A DNA stretch of 64,000 nucleotides from Flavobacterium sp. (GTDB lineage Bacteria > Bacteroidota > Bacteroidia > Flavobacteriales > Flavobacteriaceae), in contig JAQSDU010000014.1 in NCBI GenBank assembly GCA_029946065.1, positions 179,160 to 243,159 on the forward strand, read 5' to 3'. Below, piece by piece: positions 18,201 to 25,306 of the stretch. The notes beneath the pieces are model-generated. The model had not been told where the DNA came from. It saw nothing but the letters and a program-made list of their open reading frames with translations, and ran no database searches. Position 1 is the first letter of the stretch. Each line of letters begins with the position of its first letter. Position numbers and translations under genes: made by a program.

Positions 18201-18536
18201 TCGGATCGGCATAACACCTTCGTAGGAAATATAGCGCGTAATTCCGGCACCGGCGATGATAAAAATAAAAGACAAATGCAGCAATAATGTCGCCCATTTC
18301 TCCCTTTTATGCAATTGGTATCTTTTTATATTTCCAAAGAAATTAATCATAAAAAAGAACATAATAAACTCAAACCAAGTGGTGTTGTAAATCCATATTC
18401 TGGCGGTTTCGGTGTTGTAATAACTTTCAATGAATGTCCCAGCGCCCATCGCCGCAGCGAAAAATAAAAACAAGAAAGCCATTAAACGAGTTGAAAAAAA
18501 GAACGATGCTAAAAAAGAGAGAATTTTGTTATCCAT
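15297..18536 (-). CDS. ccsBA: Fused ResB-CcsA cytochrome c biogenesis protein (CcsBA)
   Basis: The protein of about 1080 residues joins both subunits of system II cytochrome c maturation. The N-terminal part is ResB/CcsB-like with four membrane helices and a large periplasmic domain. The C-terminal part is CcsA-like and holds the heme-handling tryptophan motif WGWDPKETWALISIM, with conserved His residues in nearby helices. Between them a hydrophobic stretch ending GIAGSAQSHDHEKR looks like a second export signal and leads into about 200 periplasmic residues. The complex delivers heme to apocytochromes outside the membrane. I choose the ATG at 18536 (MDNKILSFLASF); an upstream ATG would add 11 residues. 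Fused forms are known in Bacteroidota and Helicobacter. Confidence 0.93.
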   Translation of the reverse strand: MDNKILSFLASFFFSTRLMAFLFLFFAAAMGAGTFIESYYNTETARIWIYNTTWFEFIMFFFMINFFGNIKRYQLHKREKWATLLLHLSFIFIIAGAGITRYISYEGVMPIREGESSNQIFSEKTFLTVNVDGNYNGNVMRKVKEKALLLSPAVCWPFATNDFTISDNFSKIPFKIEYVDFIMNAKEQIKEDKNGIVYLKMVESGGGQRHEHFLKSGEVVNIHNVLFALNKFTPGAININTTSESYSIQTPFEGNFMRMADKMQGKVVKDSAQPLMMRSLYNVGGAQFVFPEPAMKGSVGYVSNNDYKDKTTDDALVVKVSNEGQEKIVTLLGAKGKVGEPVAFKLDNLEYTLTFGSKVYTTPFYVKLNDFIAEKYPGTTNSYSSYESKVRVLDGKSSFDQRIYMNHVLDYKGFRLFQASYDKDEKGTILSVNHDFYGTWTTYIGYFLLFFALMAILFDKNTRFGDLKRKLEKVKDKKAQLLTIFLLFIGIAGSAQSHDHEKRITRAQVDSIIKKYTIKEEHAAQFGRIVIQDDGGRMKPINTFSSELLRKVSKKDTYNDMNSDQVFLSMSQYPRLWFEVPLIYLKAGNDSLRGIIGVPKDAKYAALVNFFDDKGNYKLSKYLDAAYKTAEPNQFEKDFKDVDQKVNFLGSALSGSILKIFPVPNDPNNKWVSYLEISHPTGTALDTVKNILPAYFNSLVEASESKSYTMANTWVTGVENYQKKYGSKVRPSDDKISSEILYNKYDVFRNLYLLYMTFGTFMLLFVIANILMNKKFMRYIISFMSIIIKLLFFTHTLGLIARWYISGHAPWSNAYESMIYVAWATMLFTLLFSSKLAHVIKYANPTVWLLTLFRTEANKKSPLVVAAGTFVASMILMVAHWNWLDPEIANLQPVLNSYWLMIHVAVIVASYGPFTLAMVLGLVSMLLMLCTTEKNKIIMKLHIQEITYINEMALTIGLVMLTIGNFLGGQWANESWGRYWGWDPKETWALISIMIYAFVIHARFVPFFRGLYTYNFMSVLAFATILMTYFGVNFHLTGLHSYASGERQNVIIYLYVFVGYIIFSALVYWRYKQFYKKEK

Positions 18537-18596
18537 TACAGTGGAATTTTGTTTAAAAAACTGCCACAAAAGTAAGTAAAAACAAGAAATTAGTTT

Positions 18597-18662
18597 AAGG
18601 TTTGAAGTTTAAAATTTGAAGTTCTGACCATTTTAACTTTAAACTTTAAAAACCATTTTATA
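18597..18662. repeat. Short-period A/T-rich intergenic repeat
   Basis: Direct and inverted copies of TTTAAAGTT / AACTTTAAA-like text (TTTGAAGTTTAAAATTTGAAG ... AACTTTAAACTTTAAAAACC) fill the gap between the divergent ccsBA and pirin genes. No frame is present. Confidence 0.45.
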
Positions 18663-18687
18663 TCTTTCCTATCTTAAACAAAAAAAA

Positions 18688-19557
18688 ATGTCGAATATCC
18701 AACTTATCATTGAAGAAAGACCTAGCATCGTCGGCAATTTCATGGTCGGAAGATTATTGCCTTTCCGTCAAAAGCGAATGGTCGGCCCGTTTGCATTTAT
18801 CGATCACATGGGACCGGAACATTTGCCGGCAGACCAGAATTTTGATGTACCACCACATCCTCACATTGGATTATCAACGCTGACATATCTTTTTGACGGC
18901 AGCATCATGCACAAAGATAGTCTTGGCAGCGAAGTAGAAATCAAGCCCGGACAAGTCAACTGGATGACATCAGGAAACGGCATCGTGCATTCTGAAAGAA
19001 CGCCGCAATATTTAAGACACACCGAAAAATCGCTCCATGGATTGCAGATTTGGGTCGCTTTACCCAAACATCTTGAGCAAATGCAACCTTCCTTTTATCA
19101 CGCTGATGAAAACGAAATTCCGCATTGGGAAAATGACAGCGTACATTACAAACTCATCGCGGGAACAGCTTTCGGCAAAAAATCACCGGTGCCTGTGTAT
19201 AGTCCGCTTTACTTTATCGAATTGAAAAATACTACACAAAAAACGATAAATTTAGGTGATGATTTATTCGGTGAAAGTGCACTTTATATCCTCGAAGGCA
19301 GTATTGAAAGCGAAGAACATAGCTACGGACCGCGTCAAATTCTAATTGCCACCGACAGTAAATTGTGCCATTTTACGATGGCCGAAAATACGACCGTTTA
19401 TATTTTTGGAGGCGATGCTTTTACGGAAGAGCGGCTCATTTACTGGAATTTCGTTGCTTCATCCGCCGAATTGATCGAAGATGCAAAACAGCGTTGGATT
19501 GCACAGACTTTCCCAAAAGTCCCTGGAGAAACAGAATTCGTGCCGCTACCAGCATAA
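18688..19557 (+). CDS. Pirin family protein
   Basis: The 289-residue protein is a two-domain cupin. The N-terminal domain has the pirin metal ligands His57 and His59 in VPPHPHIGLSTLTY, His101 and Glu103 in GIVHSERTP, and the MTSGNGIVHSE signature. The C-terminal domain is a second cupin (SALYILEGSIESEEH). Bacterial pirins of this type, such as YhhW, show quercetinase activity in vitro; some act as redox-linked regulators. The gene is followed after 80 bp of repeats by an OsmC gene; both are plausible stress functions. Confidence 0.92.
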   Translation: MSNIQLIIEERPSIVGNFMVGRLLPFRQKRMVGPFAFIDHMGPEHLPADQNFDVPPHPHIGLSTLTYLFDGSIMHKDSLGSEVEIKPGQVNWMTSGNGIVHSERTPQYLRHTEKSLHGLQIWVALPKHLEQMQPSFYHADENEIPHWENDSVHYKLIAGTAFGKKSPVPVYSPLYFIELKNTTQKTINLGDDLFGESALYILEGSIESEEHSYGPRQILIATDSKLCHFTMAENTTVYIFGGDAFTEERLIYWNFVASSAELIEDAKQRWIAQTFPKVPGETEFVPLPA

Positions 19558-19561
19558 TCGC

Positions 19562-19636
19562 CAATTTTAGATTGTAGATTTCAGATTCGGAATCCAATCT
19601 TAAATTTTAAATCTTAAATTTTAAATCTTAAATCCA
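19562..19636. repeat. Tandem TAAATTTTAAATCT-like repeat
   Basis: The gap between pirin and osmC contains AGATTGTAGATTTCAGATT followed by three near-identical AATCTTAAATTTT units. The AGATT and AATCT units can pair, so it may fold weakly in RNA. Confidence 0.5.
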
Positions 19637-19637
19637 A

Positions 19638-20033
19638 ATGATCACCGTAATCGCATCCATACAACAAGACAAATACAAAACCGAAATAAAATCCGGTTCC
19701 AAATTGATTATTTCAGATGAACCGCAAAATTTGGGCGGACAAAATTTAGGATTTACACCATCTGAATTACTGGCGTCGTCATTGGCATCATGCACTGCAA
19801 TTACGCTAAAAATGTATGCTGAACGCAAAAAATGGGATTTGGCAGAAGCTATGATTGAAGTAAATTTTGAAAACGAACCTGCTAAAAATATTGCAGGCAT
19901 GACGATGAACATCCGTCTTTTTGGCAATCTTGACGCAGCACAAAGAAAACGACTGCTCGAAATTGCACACAATTGCCCGATTCATCGCGTGCTGCAGAAG
20001 CCAATTGCGATTGTGACGCATTTGAAAGATTGA
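19638..20033 (+). CDS. OsmC family peroxidase-like protein
   Basis: The 131-residue protein has the OsmC/Ohr fold with two redox cysteines: Cys52 in LASSLASCTAITLKMYAER and Cys113 in AHNCPIHRVL. This is the YhfA-like short OsmC form that reduces organic hydroperoxides. The ATG follows the repeat by one base. It lies next to pirin on the same strand. Length and cysteines are as expected. Confidence 0.9.
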   Translation: MITVIASIQQDKYKTEIKSGSKLIISDEPQNLGGQNLGFTPSELLASSLASCTAITLKMYAERKKWDLAEAMIEVNFENEPAKNIAGMTMNIRLFGNLDAAQRKRLLEIAHNCPIHRVLQKPIAIVTHLKD

Positions 20034-20173
20034 TTTTAGTTTATTGATTGCATACCAAATCATATTCACTCTTTGCAGCCATTTTACTGATATCTAGCGC
20101 AACCAGCGAACAACATCCGATTTGCCAATCCGCTAATTATCTAATTCGCTAATTATATAATTATCTAATTCCG

Positions 20174-20181
20174 TATTTTTG
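20174..20181 (+). promoter_or_regulatory. -7 element (TATTTTTG) almost touching the start codon
   Basis: TATTTTTG ends four bases before the ATG of the DUF2520 gene. If used, the transcript would be leaderless or nearly so. The stretch before it repeats CTAATTATCTAATTC. Confidence 0.4.
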
Positions 20182-20185
20182 CCTC

Positions 20186-20947
20186 ATGATTAAAGTCACT
20201 ATCATCGGTTCCGGAAATGTCGCACAACATCTGATAGGTGCTTTCGTGAAAAGCAATGCTGTCGAAATCGTTCAGGTATATTCGAGGAAAAAACAAAGCA
20301 TTCCTGCCCTGCCCGACTTTGAAAAAATCACAGATCGTTTGGATAATTTGGATGAAGCCGATTTATATATCATCGCCGTTTCCGACAATGCAATTGCAGA
20401 AGTAGCCACAAAACTGCCGTTTAAAAACCGATTGGTCGTGCATACATCGGGCAGTTTTCCGCTTGACGGATTGCACGAAAATAATCGCCGCGGCGTTTTT
20501 TATCCGCTTCAAACCTTTACAAAAGGCAAAGCAGTTGATTTTTCGAACCTTCCAATTTGTCTGGAAACAGAATTTGGTTATGATTATATTATACTAGATT
20601 CCGTTGCAAAATCAATTTCTGAAAAAGTATATACAATCAATTCTGAACAAAGGAAATCGTTGCATGTTTCAGCAGTTTTTGTGAATAATTTCGTCAATCA
20701 TTTGTATGAAATTGGCTATCAGATATGTACTGAAAACCAAGTTTCATTTGATATTTTGAAACCTTTAATTGCCGAAACTGCCGAAAAAATAGTGACGCTT
20801 TCGCCAGACCAAGCGCAAACCGGGCCGGCGAAACGCCATGACAGCAACACGATTAATTCGCATTTGGATTTTTTGACAAATGAAAACCAAAAAAATATTT
20901 ACCGATTATTAACCCAATCTATACAGGAGCATGGCAAAAAGCTATAA
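20186..20947 (+). CDS. Rossmann-like and DUF2520 domain protein
   Basis: The 253-residue protein opens with a dinucleotide-binding fold, VTIIGSGNVAQHLIGAF at about residues 3-19, and continues with the DUF2520 C-terminal helical domain (SLHVSAVFVNNFVNHLYEIG, AKRHDSNTINSHLDFL). It resembles 2-dehydropantoate or pyrroline-carboxylate reductases in layout, but the true substrate is unknown. The stop overlaps the start of the kdsC-like gene by 17 bases; this order is common in Flavobacteria. Confidence 0.87.
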   Translation: MIKVTIIGSGNVAQHLIGAFVKSNAVEIVQVYSRKKQSIPALPDFEKITDRLDNLDEADLYIIAVSDNAIAEVATKLPFKNRLVVHTSGSFPLDGLHENNRRGVFYPLQTFTKGKAVDFSNLPICLETEFGYDYIILDSVAKSISEKVYTINSEQRKSLHVSAVFVNNFVNHLYEIGYQICTENQVSFDILKPLIAETAEKIVTLSPDQAQTGPAKRHDSNTINSHLDFLTNENQKNIYRLLTQSIQEHGKKL

Positions 20948-21458
20948 AGAAATCATGAATGACATTACTACATTTATTTTTGATGTTGATGGTGTATTGA
21001 CAGACAGTTCGGTGCACATCACACAAACTGGTGAAATGCTTCGCACAATGAATATTCGAGACGGGTTTGCAATGAAAGCTGCGATAGAGAGCGGTTATAA
21101 CGTTTGTATCATCTCTGGCGGAAGCAATGAAGGCGTGCGCATCAGACTAAGAAACCTTGGTATTACCGACATCCATCTCGCCGCTCCCAATAAAGTGGAA
21201 ACTTTTAAGGAATACATTGAATTGTACAATATTAAAGCAGAACAAGTCCTTTATATGGGTGACGATATTCCGGATTATCACGTGATGCAATTGGTCGGGT
21301 TACCAAGCTGTCCGCAGGATTCAAGTCCTGAAATCAAAGAAATTTCAACGTACATCTCTCACAAAAACGGCGGAAAAGGTGCCGTTCGCGATGTCATCGA
21401 GCAAGTCATGAAAGTTCAAGGGAAGTGGAATGTTTATTTTGATGGAAAACATGATTAA
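20931..21458 (+). CDS. kdsC: KdsC-type HAD phosphatase (KDO-8-phosphate phosphatase)
   Basis: The 175-residue cap-less HAD protein has motif I TFIFDVDGVLTDSSV with Asp18 and Asp20, motif II ISGGSNEGV, a Lys in APNKVETF, and motif III YMGDDIPD. These are the features of KdsC, which makes KDO for lipopolysaccharide. Related HADs in this subfamily process other sugars, so the substrate is a family-based inference. It is translationally linked to the DUF2520 gene by overlap. Confidence 0.88.
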   Translation: MAKSYKEIMNDITTFIFDVDGVLTDSSVHITQTGEMLRTMNIRDGFAMKAAIESGYNVCIISGGSNEGVRIRLRNLGITDIHLAAPNKVETFKEYIELYNIKAEQVLYMGDDIPDYHVMQLVGLPSCPQDSSPEIKEISTYISHKNGGKGAVRDVIEQVMKVQGKWNVYFDGKHD

Positions 21459-21547
21459 GTCGAAAGTTGGAACGCCCGTATCACTCAAACTAAGTTTCCA
21501 TTGAAAATCAGACTTTTGACTTTAGTCTTTCGTCTTTCGACTTTTTA
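21459..21547. repeat. Intergenic repeat with 10-bp inverted ends
   Basis: AAGTCGAAAG just after the kdsC stop pairs with CTTTCGACTT at the far end, and the tail is T-rich. Internal GACTTT/GTCTTTC repeats are present. It may act as a terminator for kdsC. Confidence 0.45.
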
Positions 21548-21551
21548 GAAC

Positions 21552-21559
21552 TACCTTTG
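21552..21559 (+). promoter_or_regulatory. -7 element (TACCTTTG)
   Basis: TACCTTTG fits TAnnTTTG and lies 18 bp before the methyltransferase start. Confidence 0.5.
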
Positions 21560-21577
21560 CACCCACAAAAATAAAAA

Positions 21578-22789
21578 ATGAGATTACACCGAAATTTAGT
21601 TTACACCACAATAGATTCCCTAAATGCGATATTTAACGACGGGGAATATGCCGATAAAGTGGTGGCAAGAGCACTAAAAAAAGACAAGCGATGGGGCAGC
21701 CATGACCGCAAATTTGTAGCAGAAACGATATATGAAATTGTACGTTGGAAAAGATTGTACTCGGAAATCGCTTCTGTAAAAGAGCCTTTTGACCGTGATG
21801 ATCTATGGCGTATTTTTGCCGTTTGGGCCGTATTGCGCGGTTTCCCGATTCCGGATTGGAGACAACTGGAAGGTACGCCGGAACGCAAGATCAAAGGCCG
21901 TTTTGACGAATTGTCGAAAATACGCACGATGAAAGAATCTATTCCGGATTGGATGGACGAACTCGGCGTGAAAGAACTTGGAGAAGCCGTTTGGAGCAAA
22001 GAAATCGCTGCACAAAACCAACCTGCGAAAGTAATTTTGCGTGTCAATACGCTAAAAACTACCAAAGAAAAATTGCGTGCGATTTTAATGGATTTAAATA
22101 TCGAAACGGAATTTCTTAAAGATCAACCGGATGCTTTGGTTTTGAAAGAAAGAGCGAATGTTTTTTTAACCGATGCTTTTAAAGAAGGTTTTTTTGAAGT
22201 TCAGGACGCTAATTCACAACTCGTTGCCGCATTTTTGGACGTAAAACCAGGCATGCGCGTTGTTGATACTTGTGCCGGTGCCGGCGGAAAGACTTTGCAT
22301 TTGGCTTCTTTAATGGAAAACAAAGGGCAATTGATTGCGATGGATTTATACGAAAGTAAGCTCAAACAATTGAAATTACGTGCCAAAAGAAACGGTGCTT
22401 TCAATATTGAATACAAGATCATCGATTCGACAAAAGTCATCAAAAAATTACAAGAAAAAGCCGACCGTGTCTTGATTGACGCTCCTTGTAGCGGATTGGG
22501 TGTTTTAAAAAGAAACCCCGATGCCAAGTGGAAACTGCAGCCTGAATTCATCGATAATATCAGAAAAGTACAAGCAGAAGTTTTGGAAAGTTATTCTAGA
22601 ATCGTAAAATCCGGTGGAAAACTTGTTTATGCTACTTGTTCGGTCTTACCGTCTGAAAATCAAGAACAAATAAAGCATTTCTTAACGACAGAAAACGGCA
22701 AAAACTTTACTTTTGTAAAAGATGCTAAAATTTTGGCTTCAGAATCTGGTTTTGACGGATTTTACATGGCTTTACTTGAAAGAAAATAA
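21578..22789 (+). CDS. RsmB/NOP-family 16S rRNA cytosine-C5 methyltransferase
   Basis: The 403-residue protein has a helical N-terminal RNA-binding part and a class I methyltransferase domain. SAM motif I is VVDTCAGAGGKTLHLASL; the two catalytic-type cysteines are in DAPCSGLGVLKRNPD and YATCSVLPSENQEQ. The latter pair is diagnostic of m5C RNA methyltransferases. RsmB methylates 16S rRNA C967 in E. coli; NOP-type relatives use other sites, so the exact target is inferred. The next gene starts seven bases after its stop. Confidence 0.88.
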   Translation: MRLHRNLVYTTIDSLNAIFNDGEYADKVVARALKKDKRWGSHDRKFVAETIYEIVRWKRLYSEIASVKEPFDRDDLWRIFAVWAVLRGFPIPDWRQLEGTPERKIKGRFDELSKIRTMKESIPDWMDELGVKELGEAVWSKEIAAQNQPAKVILRVNTLKTTKEKLRAILMDLNIETEFLKDQPDALVLKERANVFLTDAFKEGFFEVQDANSQLVAAFLDVKPGMRVVDTCAGAGGKTLHLASLMENKGQLIAMDLYESKLKQLKLRAKRNGAFNIEYKIIDSTKVIKKLQEKADRVLIDAPCSGLGVLKRNPDAKWKLQPEFIDNIRKVQAEVLESYSRIVKSGGKLVYATCSVLPSENQEQIKHFLTTENGKNFTFVKDAKILASESGFDGFYMALLERK

Positions 22790-22796
22790 ATTTGAT

Positions 22797-23900
22797 ATGA
22801 AGACTAAATATACTTTACTGCTTTTATTGTTTACCATTTTTGGGTTCTCACAAATTCCAGCGGGATATTATAACACTGCAACTGGAACTGGTTATGTGTT
22901 GAAAACGCAGTTGTATAACAAAATTAAAGACCATAATGACCAAGGTTACAACGCCGTAGATAATTTTTTTCTGGCGCATGATCTTGATATTTATTACGAA
23001 AACGACAATTCTATTTTAGATCCATATTCTGAAAAACCGACTACCGCTGATCCTTATAATTACAGTCCGCTTATCTCTGGTGACGCTTGCGGGAATTATT
23101 CCGGAGAAGGCGATTGCTATAATAAAGAACACGTTATTCCACAATCGGTTTTCAGTCAAGCTACACCAATGCGTGGTGATGCCCACCATTTGTTACCGAC
23201 TGACGGTCGTGTTAATGGATTTCGTAGCAACTATCCTTATGGGATTGTAGGCAGCAGTTTGGTTTCGCAAAGCGGAATTACAAATCCTACATTAAATGGG
23301 TCAAAATTGGGTGGTAATATCAATACAGGCGTAGCTGCAGGTTATACCGGAACTGTTTTTGAGCCGATTGACGAATTCAAAGGCGATATTGCGCGCATCT
23401 ACTTTTATTTTGTAACCCGATACCAAAACCTAATTTCAGGTTGGAATTATGACATGTTTGACGGCTCTTCCGATAAGGTGCTTGCAGATCCTTTTTTGCA
23501 AATCCTTTACCAATGGCACATTCAAGATCCTGTTTCGCAAAAAGAAATCGACCGGAATAATGCTGTTTATAACTATCAAGGCAACAGAAATCCTTATGTA
23601 GACCATCCGGAATATGTATTGAGTGTATGGGCTGTCGCACTTAATACACCAACCTATACTGCTTTGGCAAACGCTAGTGTTTTTCCTAATCCAGCCAATA
23701 ACGGACATGTAAGCATTCAAAGTGATGTTGTCCTTGAAGAGATTGACCTGATTACTATCAATGGGCAAATCATTCAGCGCATTGCAAAACCAGTTGCACA
23801 AAACAATACTTACACACTCGAAAATCTTTCTAAAGGCTTCTATTTCCTGAAACTTACAGCTGACAATCAAACTACAACGAAAAAACTTATGGTAAACTAA
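22797..23900 (+). CDS. Secreted endonuclease I family protein with T9SS sorting domain (copy 1)
   Basis: From the ATG at 22797 (MKTKYTLLLLLFTIFGFSQ, a signal peptide) the product has 367 residues. The nuclease core matches the EndA/Dns/NucM family: YNKEHVIPQSVF, RGDAHHLLPTDGRVNGFRSN, and FKGDIARIYFYF, with NRNPYVDHPE near its end. A type A T9SS C-terminal domain of about 75 residues follows (SVFPNPANNGHVSIQS ... GFYFLKLTADNQTTTKKLMV). The enzyme should be exported through the type IX system and degrade extracellular DNA. An in-frame start at 22722 overlaps the previous gene and lacks a leader signal, so I reject it. A terminator follows. Confidence 0.93.
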   Translation: MKTKYTLLLLLFTIFGFSQIPAGYYNTATGTGYVLKTQLYNKIKDHNDQGYNAVDNFFLAHDLDIYYENDNSILDPYSEKPTTADPYNYSPLISGDACGNYSGEGDCYNKEHVIPQSVFSQATPMRGDAHHLLPTDGRVNGFRSNYPYGIVGSSLVSQSGITNPTLNGSKLGGNINTGVAAGYTGTVFEPIDEFKGDIARIYFYFVTRYQNLISGWNYDMFDGSSDKVLADPFLQILYQWHIQDPVSQKEIDRNNAVYNYQGNRNPYVDHPEYVLSVWAVALNTPTYTALANASVFPNPANNGHVSIQSDVVLEEIDLITINGQIIQRIAKPVAQNNTYTLENLSKGFYFLKLTADNQTTTKKLMVN

Positions 23901-23924
23901 GCCGTTATCATTCCTATATAATAT

Positions 23925-23955
23925 AAAGCGCTCCAATTAACGGGCGCTTTTTTTA
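23925..23955 (+). terminator. Intrinsic terminator after endonuclease copy 1
   Basis: AAAGCGC and GCGCTTT, extended by C-G pairs around CAATTAA, are followed by a T-run. Confidence 0.85.
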
Positions 23956-24007
23956 TAACAAATTGTCGCTCATAAGTTAAAGTTTTAAAAAATCGAAATA
24001 AACATTA

Positions 24008-24015
24008 TACATTTG
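24008..24015 (+). promoter_or_regulatory. -7 element (TACATTTG)
   Basis: TACATTTG, a full TAnnTTTG match, lies 18 bp before the start of endonuclease copy 2 and after the terminator of copy 1, so copy 2 has its own promoter. Confidence 0.55.
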
Positions 24016-24033
24016 CCGTCCTAAAAAACGACA

Positions 24034-25098
24034 ATGAAAAAAATATATACTTTTTCGGCACTGCTTTATGTATCAATGCTTTTAGCGCAAGCCGGAGCAC
24101 CTGCAGTTTATTATAATGGTTTCAATTGGACACAAACAGGCACGGCATTAAAGTCGGCATTGGCAACGAAAATCACTACTACGCATACCAATCAACTGTC
24201 GTATAGCCAAATATGGAACGCCCTTGAAATAACAGATAAAGATCCAGCCAACGCTGCTAATGTGCTGCTTATTTACGGATATGGCACTAGCTATTCTAGG
24301 GACAAGGATTTGCAATGTGGCGGGGGCAACTGTAATGGAACATGGAACCGTGAACATACTTATGCACAATCTATCGGAACGCCCAATATAGGTACTTCCG
24401 GACCGGGTGCAGATGCACATCACCTGCGCGCCTGTGACTATGGACTTAACGAAGACCGCGCCAGTGAAAAATATGCCGATGGCACCGGAAATGCACACGA
24501 TGTGACTTCTTCAACCTGGTATCCTGGTGACGAATGGAAAGGCGATATTGCAAGAATGATGATGTACATGTATTTGCGTTACGGTGACCAATGTCTTCCA
24601 AAAAATGTAGGTATAGGAACTACTTTGGCGACCGATTCGAATATGATTGATTTGTTCCTACAATGGAATGTAGAAGATCCGGTGAGCACATTTGAAGACA
24701 ATAGGAATACCTATTTAGGCAATGCCAACAATACCTACGGGCAAGGCAATAGGAATCCATTTATCGACAATCCGTATTTGGCAACTGTAATCTGGGGCGG
24801 AACTGCGGCTGAAAATCGTTGGCCAAACGTGGCATTTTTATCGGTTGGTGATTTTAATATGCTGAGCAATGTTGCGGTATATCCAAATCCGGCAAACGAT
24901 CACAAAATTAATATCCAGACGGAAGTCATACTAGACGAAATCAATTTAGTAAATGTAAATGGGCAGCTCGTACAACAAATTAAAAAGCCGGTTTTACAAA
25001 ACAATACTTACACAATGGAAAACCTGCCAAACGGGTTTTATTTCCTAAAAATGACATCTGGAAACCAATCGACGGTTAAGAAAATTATTGTGAATTAA
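24034..25098 (+). CDS. Secreted endonuclease I family protein with T9SS sorting domain (copy 2)
   Basis: The 354-residue protein has a signal peptide (residues 1-19), the nuclease core WNREHTYAQSIG, GADAHHLRACDYGLNEDR and WKGDIARMMMYM, and NRNPFIDNPY before the T9SS type A domain (VAVYPNPANDHKINIQ ... GFYFLKMTSGNQSTVKKIIV). The C-terminal domain is nearly the same as in copy 1, while the nuclease domains are clearly diverged, so this is an old duplication or a shared sorting domain. It has its own promoter and terminator. Confidence 0.93.
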   Translation: MKKIYTFSALLYVSMLLAQAGAPAVYYNGFNWTQTGTALKSALATKITTTHTNQLSYSQIWNALEITDKDPANAANVLLIYGYGTSYSRDKDLQCGGGNCNGTWNREHTYAQSIGTPNIGTSGPGADAHHLRACDYGLNEDRASEKYADGTGNAHDVTSSTWYPGDEWKGDIARMMMYMYLRYGDQCLPKNVGIGTTLATDSNMIDLFLQWNVEDPVSTFEDNRNTYLGNANNTYGQGNRNPFIDNPYLATVIWGGTAAENRWPNVAFLSVGDFNMLSNVAVYPNPANDHKINIQTEVILDEINLVNVNGQLVQQIKKPVLQNNTYTMENLPNGFYFLKMTSGNQSTVKKIIVN

Positions 25099-25121
25099 TT
25101 TTTTTCCATCCAAATATAAAG

Positions 25122-25149
25122 GCCTTTGCTCTGCAGAGGCTTTTTTTTT
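25122..25149 (+). terminator. Intrinsic terminator after endonuclease copy 2
   Basis: GCCTTTG and CAGAGGC pair across a five-base loop and are followed by nine T residues. Confidence 0.85.
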
Positions 25150-25178
25150 GATATCAAGTTGTTAGGTTGCTGAGAAGG

Positions 25179-25195
25179 TATTTTTGTTATATTTG
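25179..25195 (+). promoter_or_regulatory. Two tandem -7 elements at the head of the cassette-like array
   Basis: TATTTTTG (25179-25186) and TATATTTG (25188-25195) both fit TAnnTTTG. They lie 50 bp before the first attC-like boundary and could drive the array. Confidence 0.4.
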
Positions 25196-25245
25196 GTATT
25201 GTATGTCTGTAACTTAATATATCCTATGAATGCGTGTGTTTGTGG

Positions 25246-25264
25246 GTTATAGCCAATGGTTGCC
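25246..25264 (+). repeat. attC-like right end at the left border of cassette 1
   Basis: GTTATAGCCAATGG matches as an inverted copy the CCACTGGCTATAAC that lies at the end of cassette 1 (26428-26441), with one mismatch. In an excised circle the two would sit on either side of one palindrome, as in attC sites. The upstream half here is degenerate. Confidence 0.5.
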
Positions 25265-25306
25265 AAGAACAGCCAAAAAACAAATAATGAAAATAAACAC
25301 ATAAAA

